From NCBI GenBank assembly GCA_028821145.1, contig JAPPHC010000048.1, positions 1-63,799 of the forward strand: a stretch of 63,799 bases of DNA, written 5' to 3'. The position numbers and the translations under genes were made by a program. Origin of the DNA: Gammaproteobacteria bacterium (lineage in GTDB: Bacteria; Pseudomonadota; Gammaproteobacteria; Steroidobacterales; Foliamicaceae). Under the pieces are notes generated by a model that had not been told where the DNA came from, did not search any database, and saw only the letters and a program-made list of their open reading frames with translations. The stretch's first letter is position 1. Each line of letters opens with the position of its first letter. Shown one piece after another: positions 1-9,180 of the stretch.

Positions 1-65
1 ACGCCATGGTGACGGAACCGCAGGCCTGCGCCGACCTGTTCCTGGCCGCCGCCCGCTCCTCCTGA
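1..65 (+). CDS. Alpha/beta hydrolase, C-terminal end only (partial)
   Basis: An open frame enters from the left edge (first full codon at 3) and stops with TGA at 63-65. Its last 20 residues nearly match the end of the next gene: bases 1-65 align without gaps to 753-817 with 57 of 65 identical by hand count. It is therefore the tail of a tandem paralogue of the hydrolase that follows. The retained part holds the segment after the catalytic histidine (AMVTEPQACADLF). Nothing can be said about the missing front. Confidence 0.75.
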   Translation, partial: AMVTEPQACADLFLAAARSS

Positions 66-67
66 GC

Positions 68-817
68 CTGGATACGATAACGTTCGTTCTCGTTCACGGC
101 ACCGGTCACGGCGGCTGGTGCTGGAAGTTTGTGCGCGACATCCTGGAAGGGCAGGGACATCGCGTGCACACGCCCACGCTTACCGGCTGCGGCGAGCGCT
201 CCCACCTGCTCCATCCGGACATCGGCCTGGAGACGCACATTCAGGACATCGTGAACGTGCTCGAGTGGGAAGAACTGAACGACGTGGTGCTCGTGGGTCA
301 TTCCTACGGCGGATGCGTCGTTTCCGGTGTTGCGGACCGGGCCAAGGACCGGCTGCGGCACCTGGTGTACCTGGACACGGTCATTCTGAGTCATGGCGAA
401 AGCCTGGTCGGCTCCCGCCGGGAGATGAGCGATGCCGAGGGGGATGCGGATATCGAGCGTCGCCGGAGCATGGCGCCGGACGGCAAGTACATCGTGGCGC
501 GCTCCGGAGAGTTCTACGGAATTCCGCCCGAGCCCGCGGACGTCCTCGAGTGGGTGAACCGGAGGCTGACTCCGCATCCGCTGAAAAGCTGGCTGGAGCC
601 GGTGAAGTTCGAGAACGGCGGCGAGCAAGGCGTGCCCAGGACCTTCATCCGCTGCACCGACCCCGAAATGCCCTTCAGCGGAATAAGGGACCACGCGATG
701 TTCGCGAAGGAGCACCCCCAATGGCGGTATGAGGAGCTTGCGACCGGCCACGACGCCATGGTGACCGAGCCGCAGGCCTGCGCCGACCTGTTCCTGGCCG
801 CCGCGCAGTCTTCGTAA
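68..817 (+). CDS. Alpha/beta hydrolase, EstC/methylesterase-like
   Basis: About 249 residues of a serine alpha/beta hydrolase of the plant-esterase/EstC type. Read from codon 68 it has the oxyanion segment HGTGHGGWCW (about 10-19), the nucleophile elbow GHSYGG (Ser79) and a C-terminal GHDAM with the likely catalytic His near 228. The only ATG, GTG or TTG start in frame near the front is GTG at 131, which would cut off the oxyanion motif. I therefore place the start at CTG 68, three bases after the upstream paralogue's stop; no ribosome binding site is evident. It is the second copy of a tandem pair and converges on sufT. The substrate is unknown; such enzymes cleave small esters or act as lactonases. 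Confidence 0.75.
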   Translation: MDTITFVLVHGTGHGGWCWKFVRDILEGQGHRVHTPTLTGCGERSHLLHPDIGLETHIQDIVNVLEWEELNDVVLVGHSYGGCVVSGVADRAKDRLRHLVYLDTVILSHGESLVGSRREMSDAEGDADIERRRSMAPDGKYIVARSGEFYGIPPEPADVLEWVNRRLTPHPLKSWLEPVKFENGGEQGVPRTFIRCTDPEMPFSGIRDHAMFAKEHPQWRYEELATGHDAMVTEPQACADLFLAAAQSS

Positions 818-822
818 TAGTG

Positions 823-847
823 GGAGCGAGGGCATATCCCTCGCTTC
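823..847. terminator. Hairpin between convergent hydrolase and sufT
   Basis: Perfect 8-bp arms AGCGAGGG (825-832) and CCCTCGCT (838-845) enclose a 5-base loop, with two further outer pairs (one G-T). It lies between the stops of two convergent genes and has no long T-run. It probably works as a bidirectional terminator or transcript-end stabiliser. The left arm shares its sequence with the dispersed repeat described in the findings. Confidence 0.55.
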
Positions 848-853
848 AGGAAG

Positions 854-1405
854 TTACATAAGCCCGGCTTCGAGCTGGGCGGCCTCGGACATCATGCTCT
901 GGTTCCAGGGCGGATCGAAGACCAGTTCGACGGCCACGTCGTTGATGGTGGGGATCAGGGCGATCTTCTCGCGCACGTCCTCCACCAGGATTTCGCCCAT
1001 GCCGCAGCCGGGGGCGGTCAGCGTCATCTCCACGGCCACGTTCCGGCTGCCGTCGTCGCGCCGTCTGACCTCGCAGGTATAGACCAGGCCGAGGTCAACG
1101 ATATTGACCGGGATTTCCGGGTCGTAGCAGGTCTTCATCTGTTCCCACACCAGCGCTTCCACGTCGGAATCGCCGGCGTTGGCCGGCAGTTTCGGCGGCT
1201 CTACGGGCTTCTTGCCGAGCGCGTCGGCGTCGACGCCCGCGATGCGGTACAGCCAGCCGTCCACATATACGGTGAAGCTGCCGCCCAGCGACTGGGTGAT
1301 GAACACGAGCTGTCCGGCGTGAAGTTGCGCCTCCTCGCCGGCGGGAATGATGACCGCCTTGCAGTCGCGGGTCAGGGTGACGGGTTCGCTCTGGTCGCCG
1401 AACAT
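854..1405 (-). CDS. sufT: SUF-associated Fe-S assembly protein SufT
   Basis: 183 residues with two parts. The N-terminal part (1-60, VTLTRDCKAVIIPAGEE) is typical of SufT. The C-terminal MIP18/DUF59 domain has DPEIPVNIVDLGL (95-107) and TAPGCGMG (130-137, with the conserved Cys). SufT-family proteins assist maturation or transfer of Fe-S clusters in the cytoplasm and usually sit at the end of suf operons, as here, five bases after sufU. It is the last gene of the operon and ends against the hairpin at 823-847. Confidence 0.93.
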   Translation of the reverse strand: MFGDQSEPVTLTRDCKAVIIPAGEEAQLHAGQLVFITQSLGGSFTVYVDGWLYRIAGVDADALGKKPVEPPKLPANAGDSDVEALVWEQMKTCYDPEIPVNIVDLGLVYTCEVRRRDDGSRNVAVEMTLTAPGCGMGEILVEDVREKIALIPTINDVAVELVFDPPWNQSMMSEAAQLEAGLM

Positions 1406-1410
1406 AACGC

Positions 1411-1887
1411 TTACTCGGTGCTCACGGTGTTCGGATCGCCTTCGAGCGCCGCTGTAAAGGTCTTCCAGGGCAGGGTGACGCAGCGGATCCGCGAAGGGTA
1501 GGCGCGAACGCTGCCCAGGGCAACGATTTCGCCCAGATCGCCCAGTCCGTTCTCGGCCCCGGGCTTGAACGCTTTCAGGACCTGCTCCGCCTGCTGTCTG
1601 GCCTGATCCGCGGTCTCGCCATCAATAAGTTCGGTCATCATCGATGCCGAGGCCAGACAGATGGCGCAGCCCGCCGCCTCGAAGCTGATCTCGGCGATGA
1701 CCCCCGGGAGCGAGGGCATCCCGTCCTCCTTTCCGGGTGTGCGCAGATACACGGTGACCTTGTCGCCGCACAGGGGGTTGAATCCTTCGGCCACCCGGTC
1801 GGGCTCGTCCATGGCGTGGAAATTTCGTGGCGAACGACAGTGTTCCAGCACCGTGCGCTGATAGAGGTTTTGCAGTTCGCTGCTCAT
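1411..1887 (-). CDS. sufU: SufU-type zinc-dependent sulfurtransferase/scaffold
   Basis: 158 residues of the IscU-like SufU family. Likely metal/sulfur ligands are Cys40 and Asp42 (NPLCGD), Cys74 (GCAIC) and Cys136 (RCVTLPW). SufU accepts sulfur from SufS in a zinc-dependent reaction. SufU is best known from Gram-positive bacteria, where it replaces SufE; no sufE or sufA is in this operon. The start overlaps the sufS stop by one base. Residues about 56-62 (GMPSLPG) are encoded by a copy of the dispersed GC-rich repeat (1706-1729), apparently inserted in frame in a loop before the GCAIC segment. Confidence 0.92.
   Translation of the reverse strand: MSSELQNLYQRTVLEHCRSPRNFHAMDEPDRVAEGFNPLCGDKVTVYLRTPGKEDGMPSLPGVIAEISFEAAGCAICLASASMMTELIDGETADQARQQAEQVLKAFKPGAENGLGDLGEIVALGSVRAYPSRIRCVTLPWKTFTAALEGDPNTVSTE
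1706..1729 (-). repeat. Dispersed 24-bp GC-rich repeat, copy in sufU
   Basis: On the plus strand this reads GGGAGCGAGGGCATCCCG followed by TCCTCC. It matches 48527-48550 at 20 of 24 bases and 33623-33646 at 20 of 24 (hand alignment). The left part also matches the hairpin arm at 823-832. It lies inside sufU without breaking the frame. Confidence 0.5.
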
Positions 1888-3146
1888 CAGGCCTGGCCCA
1901 GCAGCTTGCGCGCGGTCCCGATTCCGGCAACAAGACGGTCAACCTCTTCATGGGTGTTGTAGAAGGCGAAAGAGGCACGGGAGGTGCCGGGCACGCCGAA
2001 GCGGTCCATCAGCGGCATGGCGCAATGATGGCCGGCGCGAATGGCGACGCCTTCGTGATCCAGCACGGTGCCGAGGTCATGCGGATGAATGCCGTCGATC
2101 ACGAACGACACGACCGCGGATTTCGGCGAGGCCGTGCCGATGATCTTCAGCCCGGGTTCGTCCTGCAAGCGCTCCGTCGCGTACTCCAGCAGGCCGTGCT
2201 CCAGCGCCGCGAGACGTTCGAGCCCGTGTCCGGCGAGGTAGTCCATGGCGGCGCCAAGGCCGACGGCCCCGGAAATATTGGGCGTGCCGGCCTCGAACTT
2301 GTGCGGCGGATCGTTGTAGGTGGTGCCGTCGAAGCGAACTTCGAGGATCATTTCGCCGCCGCCCAGAAACGGCGGCAGATCGTCCAGCCAGGGCTTGCGC
2401 GCGTAGAGCGCGCCTATGCCGGTGGGGGCGTACATCTTGTGGCCCGACAACGCGTAGAAATCGCAGCCCAGCTCCTGCACGTCGAGCGGGATATGCCCGG
2501 CGGCCTGGGCGCCGTCGATCAGGATCGGCGCGCCCGCGCGCCGCGCCAGTTCGCAAATCTCCGCGACCGGGTTGATTACGCCCAGGGCGTTGGACACATG
2601 GGTTACCGCCACGAGTCGTGTGTTGCCGCCGATCAGCCCGGACAGAGCGGCCATGTCGAGCGCGCCCGAGTCCAGGACCGGCGCCACCCGGATTTTCGCG
2701 CCGGTGCGTTCGCAGAGCTGCTGCCACGGCACGATGTTGGAATGGTGCTCCATGCCCGTGAGCACGATTTCCGAGTCCGCATCCATGCGGCCGTCCATGC
2801 AGCGCGCCACCAGGTTGATGGACTCGGTGGCCCCGCGGGTAAAGACGATCTCGTCGGCGGATAAGGCGTTCAACCAGCCGCGGGTGCGCTCACGCGCTCC
2901 CTCGAAGGCCGCGGTCGCTCGGTCGGAACGGGCATGCACGCCCCGGTGCACGTTGGCGTGCATCTCGACTTCGTAGGTGGTCAGGGCGTCCATGACCGCC
3001 CGCGGCCGCTGGGTGGAGGCCGCGTTGTCCAGGTAGGCGAGGGGCTTGCCATGCACGGTCGTGGCCAGGCCGGGGAAGTCCGCACGCAGGGTCTGCGCCG
3101 ACAGCGGCTCCCGGACTGCGGCGAGGCGGGCGGTGGCGCTGCTCAT
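1887..3146 (-). CDS. sufS: Cysteine desulfurase SufS
   Basis: 419 residues, the usual length of group II cysteine desulfurases. It removes sulfur from cysteine as a protein-bound persulfide for Fe-S assembly. The PLP-binding Lys237 is in SGHKMYA, substrate and cofactor residues are in THVSNALG and DGAQAAGH, and the catalytic Cys375 is in RAGHHCAMP. It sits five bases after sufD and one base overlaps sufU, its probable sulfur acceptor. All key residues are intact. Confidence 0.96.
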   Translation of the reverse strand: MSSATARLAAVREPLSAQTLRADFPGLATTVHGKPLAYLDNAASTQRPRAVMDALTTYEVEMHANVHRGVHARSDRATAAFEGARERTRGWLNALSADEIVFTRGATESINLVARCMDGRMDADSEIVLTGMEHHSNIVPWQQLCERTGAKIRVAPVLDSGALDMAALSGLIGGNTRLVAVTHVSNALGVINPVAEICELARRAGAPILIDGAQAAGHIPLDVQELGCDFYALSGHKMYAPTGIGALYARKPWLDDLPPFLGGGEMILEVRFDGTTYNDPPHKFEAGTPNISGAVGLGAAMDYLAGHGLERLAALEHGLLEYATERLQDEPGLKIIGTASPKSAVVSFVIDGIHPHDLGTVLDHEGVAIRAGHHCAMPLMDRFGVPGTSRASFAFYNTHEEVDRLVAGIGTARKLLGQA

Positions 3147-3151
3147 GAAGT

Positions 3152-4015
3152 TCAGGCCGCCAACCGTTGCGGCGCCAGATCCCGAAGCGCGCGGCTGAGC
3201 ATTCCGTCAGCCATTTCCTGCGCCCGGGGCATTTCGATGTCGTTGCTGATCGACGATGCGAATGCCCGCACCAGCATGGCCCGCGCCTGATCCGGCGGCA
3301 GCCCGCGGGTCCTCAGGTAGAACAGCGCCGCTTCATCCAGCGCGCCGGTGGCGGCGCCGTGGGCGCACTGCACTTCGTCGGCGTAGACCTCCAGTTCCGG
3401 GCGGGTTTCCATGCGGGCGGATTCGTCGAGCAGGAGATTGTCGTTCCGCAGCCGCGCGTCGGCGCCCTGGACGTCCGGAGGAATCAATATCCTTCCCGCA
3501 AAGCCGCCGTGGCTCTCCGCGCCCAGAACGCAGCGGCACAGGCTCTCGCTCGCGGTGTGACGGGCATGGTGGGCTATTTCCAGGTCCAGTTCCGCGCGCC
3601 GTCCGGTGTCCGCCATCATCAGATGGCCGTGCCGGAAGCGCGACCGGGGACCCATCAGGCCGGCTCGCAGGGATTCGCGATCGAGGCTCGCGCCCGAACC
3701 CACGCGGACAAACTGCAGCCGCGCCTCCTGTGCAAGGCGAACCTGCCGGTTTATCTCGATCCGGCCTTCTCCCGAATCGTCCACGACGGCAACGTGGCGC
3801 ATTCGGGCGCCCCGGCCTACTTGAACGTCAACCTCAAGGTGTGCGGCAAAGCCGCCCTGGCCCTCGTGAAGCTCCTCGAGGTCCAGAGTGCTTTCCGGTT
3901 CCAGCACGATCCGCAGGGCATCCGCCGCCGGAGCATCGGGGCGGTGGTTCAGGCGCAGGGTCTCGGCGCGTCGCTCCCCGGCCTTCACGACGATATCCAT
4001 CGCCTTCCCGCTCAC
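3152..4015 (-). CDS. sufD: Fe-S scaffold subunit SufD (short form)
   Basis: 287 residues of the SufB/SufD family; E. coli SufD is about 420. The conserved C-terminal half is present (AHGAATGALDEAALFYLRTR and DQARAMLVRAFA, the helical end). What is missing is the N-terminal part. SufD pairs with SufB and the ATPase SufC in the SufBC2D scaffold. Its start overlaps the sufC stop by four bases (ATGA), which supports this short start. A core-only SufD is known in other lineages, so I read it as functional. Confidence 0.88.
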   Translation of the reverse strand: MSGKAMDIVVKAGERRAETLRLNHRPDAPAADALRIVLEPESTLDLEELHEGQGGFAAHLEVDVQVGRGARMRHVAVVDDSGEGRIEINRQVRLAQEARLQFVRVGSGASLDRESLRAGLMGPRSRFRHGHLMMADTGRRAELDLEIAHHARHTASESLCRCVLGAESHGGFAGRILIPPDVQGADARLRNDNLLLDESARMETRPELEVYADEVQCAHGAATGALDEAALFYLRTRGLPPDQARAMLVRAFASSISNDIEMPRAQEMADGMLSRALRDLAPQRLAA

Positions 4016-4769
4016 GCCGCCTCCCTGAGGAAAGGCTCGTATCCGGAAGCCTCCAGCTCGCCCACCAGTTCGGCGCCCCCGGAACGGGCGATGCTTCCAC
4101 CGGCCAGCACGTGCACCCTGTCGGGCGAAACCAGGTTCAGGATCCGTTCGTAGTGGGTGATCAGAACGAACGCGCGCCGGCCGTCGCGCAGCGCGCGGAT
4201 CCCCGAGGCAACGATCTTGAGGGCGTCGATGTCCAGCCCCGAATCGGTCTCGTCCAGTACCGCCAGGCGCGGTTTGAGCACCGCGAGCTGAAGGATCTCG
4301 TTGCGTTTCTTCTCTCCGCCGGAGAAGCCTTCGTTCACGCCGCGCTTGAGCAGCTCGGGCTTCAGTTTCAGCCGGGCCGCCTCCGCGCGGGCTTGCTTCA
4401 GAAAAGCGGCGGCGTTGATTTCTTCCTTGCCCGCCGCCTTGCGCTGCACGTTCACTGCCGAGCGCAGCAGGTACATATTGCTCACGCCGGGTATTTCCAC
4501 CGGGTATTGAAAGCCGAGGAACAGCCCCTTGCAGGCACGTTCTTCGGGGTTCATGTCCAGCAGATCCTCGCCGTCCAGCAATACGCTGCCGCCCGTGACC
4601 TCGTAGCCGTCGCGGCCCGCCAGCGTCTGCGCCAGCGTGCTCTTGCCGGCGCCGTTCGGCCCCATGATGGCGTGCACTTCGCCGGCTCGGACTTCAAGCG
4701 AAAGCCCGCTGAGGATTTCCTTGTTCTCGACCGAGACCCTCAGATCGCGGATGTCCAGCAGCGGCGCGC

Positions 4770-4773
<4 letters not shown>
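4012..4773 (-). CDS. sufC: SUF scaffold ATPase SufC
   Basis: 253 residues, a soluble ABC ATPase. Walker A is GPNGAGKS (38-45). The Q-loop segment contains FQYPVEIPG, the signature is FSGGEKKR, Walker B is [12 protein letters not shown] and the switch His is in LITHYERIL. It drives shape changes in the SufB-SufD scaffold during cluster assembly and is not a transporter. It overlaps sufB and sufD by four bases each, so translation is probably coupled. Confidence 0.97.
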
Positions 4774-6223
<1,450 letters not shown>

Positions 6224-6227
<4 letters not shown>

Positions 6228-6682
6228 CTCCCCATCCTCGCGTTCAGGTCGGCCGACAGCGTGCGGGCCCTGAAGCCGGGGGCGGACCGCCGCAGGTCGC
6301 TCAGCGTAACTTCCGTGAGCGCACCGCGAATCGCGCGGTTGATCTGCCGCCAGGCGCCGCCCACGGTACAGAACGACTCCAGCTCGCACTGGCTCTCCGC
6401 ATGGCTGCATTCGGTAAGCGCCATCGGCCCTTCCAGCGCTTCGAGTATCTCCACCGCGTTGATTTCGCGCGCCGCCCGGGCCAGCCGATAGCCGCCAAGG
6501 GCGCCACGCTCGGAACGGACCAGGCCGCGCCCCGCCAGTTGCTTGAGAAGCTTCTGCGCGGTCGGTAGCCTGAGGTGGGTCGCGGCGGCGATTTTCTTGG
6601 CCGAAAGCGACCGGCCCTCGGCCTGCGCCAGGCAGCCGAGGATCATGGTTCCGTAGTCGGTAAGCCTGCTGACTCTGAGCAT
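6224..6682 (-). CDS. Rrf2-family SUF operon regulator (SufR/IscR-like)
   Basis: 152 residues from ATG 6682 ([11 protein letters not shown]), preceded by TGGAG; a TTG at 6703 is a weaker alternative. The N-terminal winged helix has the Rrf2 pattern ([19 protein letters not shown]). Three cysteines in [14 protein letters not shown] are placed as in Fe-S-binding Rrf2 proteins such as IscR. The family senses Fe-S status and represses its own operon. It is the first gene of the suf operon, overlaps sufB, and an IscR-type palindrome lies 25 bases upstream of its start. It matches the gammaproteobacterial SUF regulator subfamily and is not homologous to cyanobacterial SufR. Confidence 0.93.
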
Positions 6683-6706
6683 TTGCGCGGGCTCCAAATC
6701 CAAACA

Positions 6707-6721
6707 GGACTATTTTAGTCC
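6707..6721 (-). promoter_or_regulatory. IscR type-1-like operator upstream of the suf operon
   Basis: Perfect palindrome GGACTA-TTT-TAGTCC. On the operon strand the core is GACTAAAATAGTC, which fits the published IscR type-1 core GACT-RWWWY-AGTC at every position. The embedded TAAAAT could also be the -10 box, so bound repressor would cover the promoter. It is placed just upstream of the Rrf2 regulator gene, consistent with autoregulation. Confidence 0.7.
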
Positions 6722-6814
6722 AAAATGGTTTCCCGAACGGCCCCGTGGTGGCGGTCCGGCAAGCGTGGGAATACACTACATGCCGGAGATCACGGCGAAC
6801 GGAGAAATCAGCAG

Positions 6815-7831
6815 ATGACGAACGCGAACCTGGCCGAAACCGCACAAGCCATGGTGGCCCCCGGCAAGGGCATCCTGGCGGCCGACGAAAGCACTCCAAC
6901 GATCGGAAAGCGCTTTGCGAGCATCGGGGTGGAATCGACCGAGCCGCTGCGCCGCGACTACCGCGCCATGCTGTTTGCCGCTCCGGAAGCCGACCAGTAC
7001 ATCAGCGGCGTGATCCTCTTCGACGAAACGTTGCGGCAGACCATGCCGGACGGCGAACCGATACCTCAATACCTGGCGGGCCGCGGCATGATTCCCGGAA
7101 TCAAGGTGGACAAGGGCGCCAAGCCGCTGGCCGGCTGCCCGGGCGAGAAGGTGACGGAAGGGCTGGACGGGTTGCGTGAGCGGCTGGCGGAGTATCGAAG
7201 CCTGGGGGCGCAGTTCGCGAAATGGCGGGCGGTCATCGCCATCGGCGAGGGTGTGCCCAGCGATTGCTGCGTGCACGCCAACGCCCATGCGCTGGCGCGC
7301 TATGCGGCGCTATGCCAGGAGGCCGGCCTGGTGCCCATCGTGGAACCGGAAGTCCTGATGGACGGGCCGCACCCCATATCCCGTTGCGAGCAGGTGACCG
7401 GCGTAGTGCTCGATCAGACTTTCGACGAGCTGGAGCGGCACCGGGTGGATCCGGAAGGCATCGTATTGAAGCCCAACATGGTCGTGTCCGGCAACGAGTG
7501 TCCGGCTCAGGCCGGCGTGGAGGAAGTGGCGGAGGCCACGCTGCGAACCCTGAAGGCGCATGTGCCGGCGGCGGTTCCGGGCATCGCCTTCCTGTCCGGC
7601 GGCCAGTCGGCGGAAGAGGCGACCGCGCACCTGAGCGCCATGAATGCGCGGGGACCGCACCCCTGGCAGGTGTCCTTCTCCTACGGCCGCGCGCTGCAGG
7701 CGCCGGCGCTGGCCGCCTGGCATGGCAGGGCGGATCAGCTGGTCGACGCGCAGCGGGCCTTCGGCGAGCGCGCCCGTCTTAACGGTCTGGCGCGCACCGG
7801 CGACTACCGCCCGGAACTGGAAGCCGCCTAG
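6815..7831 (+). CDS. Fructose-bisphosphate aldolase, class I
   Basis: 338 residues from ATG 6815 ([11 protein letters not shown]), preceded by GGAGA. It is a Schiff-base aldolase that splits fructose-1,6-bisphosphate into two triose phosphates in glycolysis or gluconeogenesis. Key segments are [18 protein letters not shown] (18-34), the Schiff-base lysine Lys219 in GIVLKPNMV, and [10 protein letters not shown] near the C-terminus for phosphate binding. Length and motifs match animal- and plant-like class I enzymes. It is divergent from the suf operon, with about 130 bases between the two start regions. Confidence 0.95.
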   Translation: MTNANLAETAQAMVAPGKGILAADESTPTIGKRFASIGVESTEPLRRDYRAMLFAAPEADQYISGVILFDETLRQTMPDGEPIPQYLAGRGMIPGIKVDKGAKPLAGCPGEKVTEGLDGLRERLAEYRSLGAQFAKWRAVIAIGEGVPSDCCVHANAHALARYAALCQEAGLVPIVEPEVLMDGPHPISRCEQVTGVVLDQTFDELERHRVDPEGIVLKPNMVVSGNECPAQAGVEEVAEATLRTLKAHVPAAVPGIAFLSGGQSAEEATAHLSAMNARGPHPWQVSFSYGRALQAPALAAWHGRADQLVDAQRAFGERARLNGLARTGDYRPELEAA

Positions 7832-7843
7832 CAGGAGCGAGAG

Positions 7844-9166
7844 TCAGGCTTTCGCGACGCCCCGCAGCGGGGGGATCAGGTAGTACAGGACCAGGTACGC
7901 GACCATCGAGCCTGCCAGGCCTGAGAGCGCCGGCACCAGCCATTCGGGCGCGTAGTAGTAGCTCAACAGACCCAGCGGGTAAGCGAACAGCGCGGCCCAG
8001 TTGATGACAGGCAGGCGCGCTTCCTCGCCGGCGTCCATTTTTCCGCGCGCCACGAAGTAGTAGTGCGCGATGACCGGCCCGATCAGGGGCGGAACCCAGA
8101 TCGCCAGCGCGCCGATCCAGAACAGGAACTGCTGGTAGATCCCGAGCCCCAGTATGGTCCCCAGCAGTCCGCAGATCACCGTCATGACCCGGCGCGGCCG
8201 GCGCATGATGCTCGACGTCTGGATGACCGGGAGGTAGAGGTTCGCATCGCCGGTGGTCCACAGCGCGACGCTCATTCCGATGACGCCCAGCCAGGCGATG
8301 AACCCGGCCTGTTCACGCAGGTAGGAAGTGAAATCGCCGTCGCCGCCATACACGACGCCACCCAGCGCACCGACGATCTGCAGGAACCACTGCGCGATGA
8401 TCAGCACGATGAACGGTATGGCGATCGCGACCCAGGCGCGCTTGGCGAACCGTGTGTATTCGGCCATCACCACGGCCCCGACGATCCACGACCCGATAAC
8501 GACATTGACCCCGTTCAACACGCTCAGGGGCGATTCCGAAGTCGCGGCCTTGTCGGCCGAGAGCGCGAGGAAGGCGTCCCAGCCGCCGGCCTGCCCGACA
8601 TTGAGGTCGATCGAATACAGCCCGACCGCCACCAGCACGACCACCGACGGCACGCTGACCCATTCCAGGGCCCTGACACCGAAATACGTGGTGGCCGTGA
8701 ACAGCAGGCCCGCCAGCAGCGCGACGACGTAAAACGCCGTGCTGTCGAAGTTCTGCGCCCAGGCGAAGCCGAAGGCGCCCACCACGATGCCCTGCCATCC
8801 GATGGTCAACAGGGCGATGAACAACACTGGAATGTAGGCGCCGAAGCGTCCGTACACGAGCCGGTACAAGAGGCCGCTGTTGCAGGCGGTCTTGTAACCC
8901 ATGTAGCCCACGACCGCGCCGATCGCGAAATTGGCGAGGTTGCCGTAAAAGGAAGCCTGCACGGCATCGGGCCAGAAGCTCATCCCCTTGCCCAGCGCGC
9001 CTCCGGTCAGCAGGCCGGTCACCAGAAAACCCCATCCGAACGCCAGCGTCAACAGCGGCAGCGTATTGCGCCGTTGCGCGTCGCTGAGCGGCGTCAGCGG
9101 GTTGTCGGCGCTTTGCCGCTCCTCCTCGGGCTGCAAGGTCCACCATTCCCGTAGTCGATTCGCCAT
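7844..9166 (-). CDS. NCS1-family nucleobase permease (CodB-like)
   Basis: 440 residues with about twelve hydrophobic segments and a soluble N-terminus of about 35 residues. The pattern of TM1 (FGWGFLVTGLLTGGALGKGM) and the polar GSWIVGAVVMAEYTRFAKR segment fit the purine-cytosine permease branch of NCS1 symporters. It would import a nucleobase or related compound with Na+ or H+ across the inner membrane. It converges on the aldolase with only 12 bases between, and precedes bepA on the complementary strand. The substrate cannot be read from the sequence. Confidence 0.85.
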   Translation of the reverse strand: MANRLREWWTLQPEEERQSADNPLTPLSDAQRRNTLPLLTLAFGWGFLVTGLLTGGALGKGMSFWPDAVQASFYGNLANFAIGAVVGYMGYKTACNSGLLYRLVYGRFGAYIPVLFIALLTIGWQGIVVGAFGFAWAQNFDSTAFYVVALLAGLLFTATTYFGVRALEWVSVPSVVVLVAVGLYSIDLNVGQAGGWDAFLALSADKAATSESPLSVLNGVNVVIGSWIVGAVVMAEYTRFAKRAWVAIAIPFIVLIIAQWFLQIVGALGGVVYGGDGDFTSYLREQAGFIAWLGVIGMSVALWTTGDANLYLPVIQTSSIMRRPRRVMTVICGLLGTILGLGIYQQFLFWIGALAIWVPPLIGPVIAHYYFVARGKMDAGEEARLPVINWAALFAYPLGLLSYYYAPEWLVPALSGLAGSMVAYLVLYYLIPPLRGVAKA

Positions 9167-9180
9167 AGTCGGTATCCCCT

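Noticed and set aside
6228-6899. A 224-residue N-terminal extension of SufB
   Set aside because: It runs through the Rrf2 regulator in another frame. The family start at 6227 has GGGAG before it and normal length.
7832-7843. Terminator or repeat copy between the aldolase and permease genes
   Set aside because: GGAGCGAGAG recalls the dispersed repeat, but only ten bases match and no hairpin forms.
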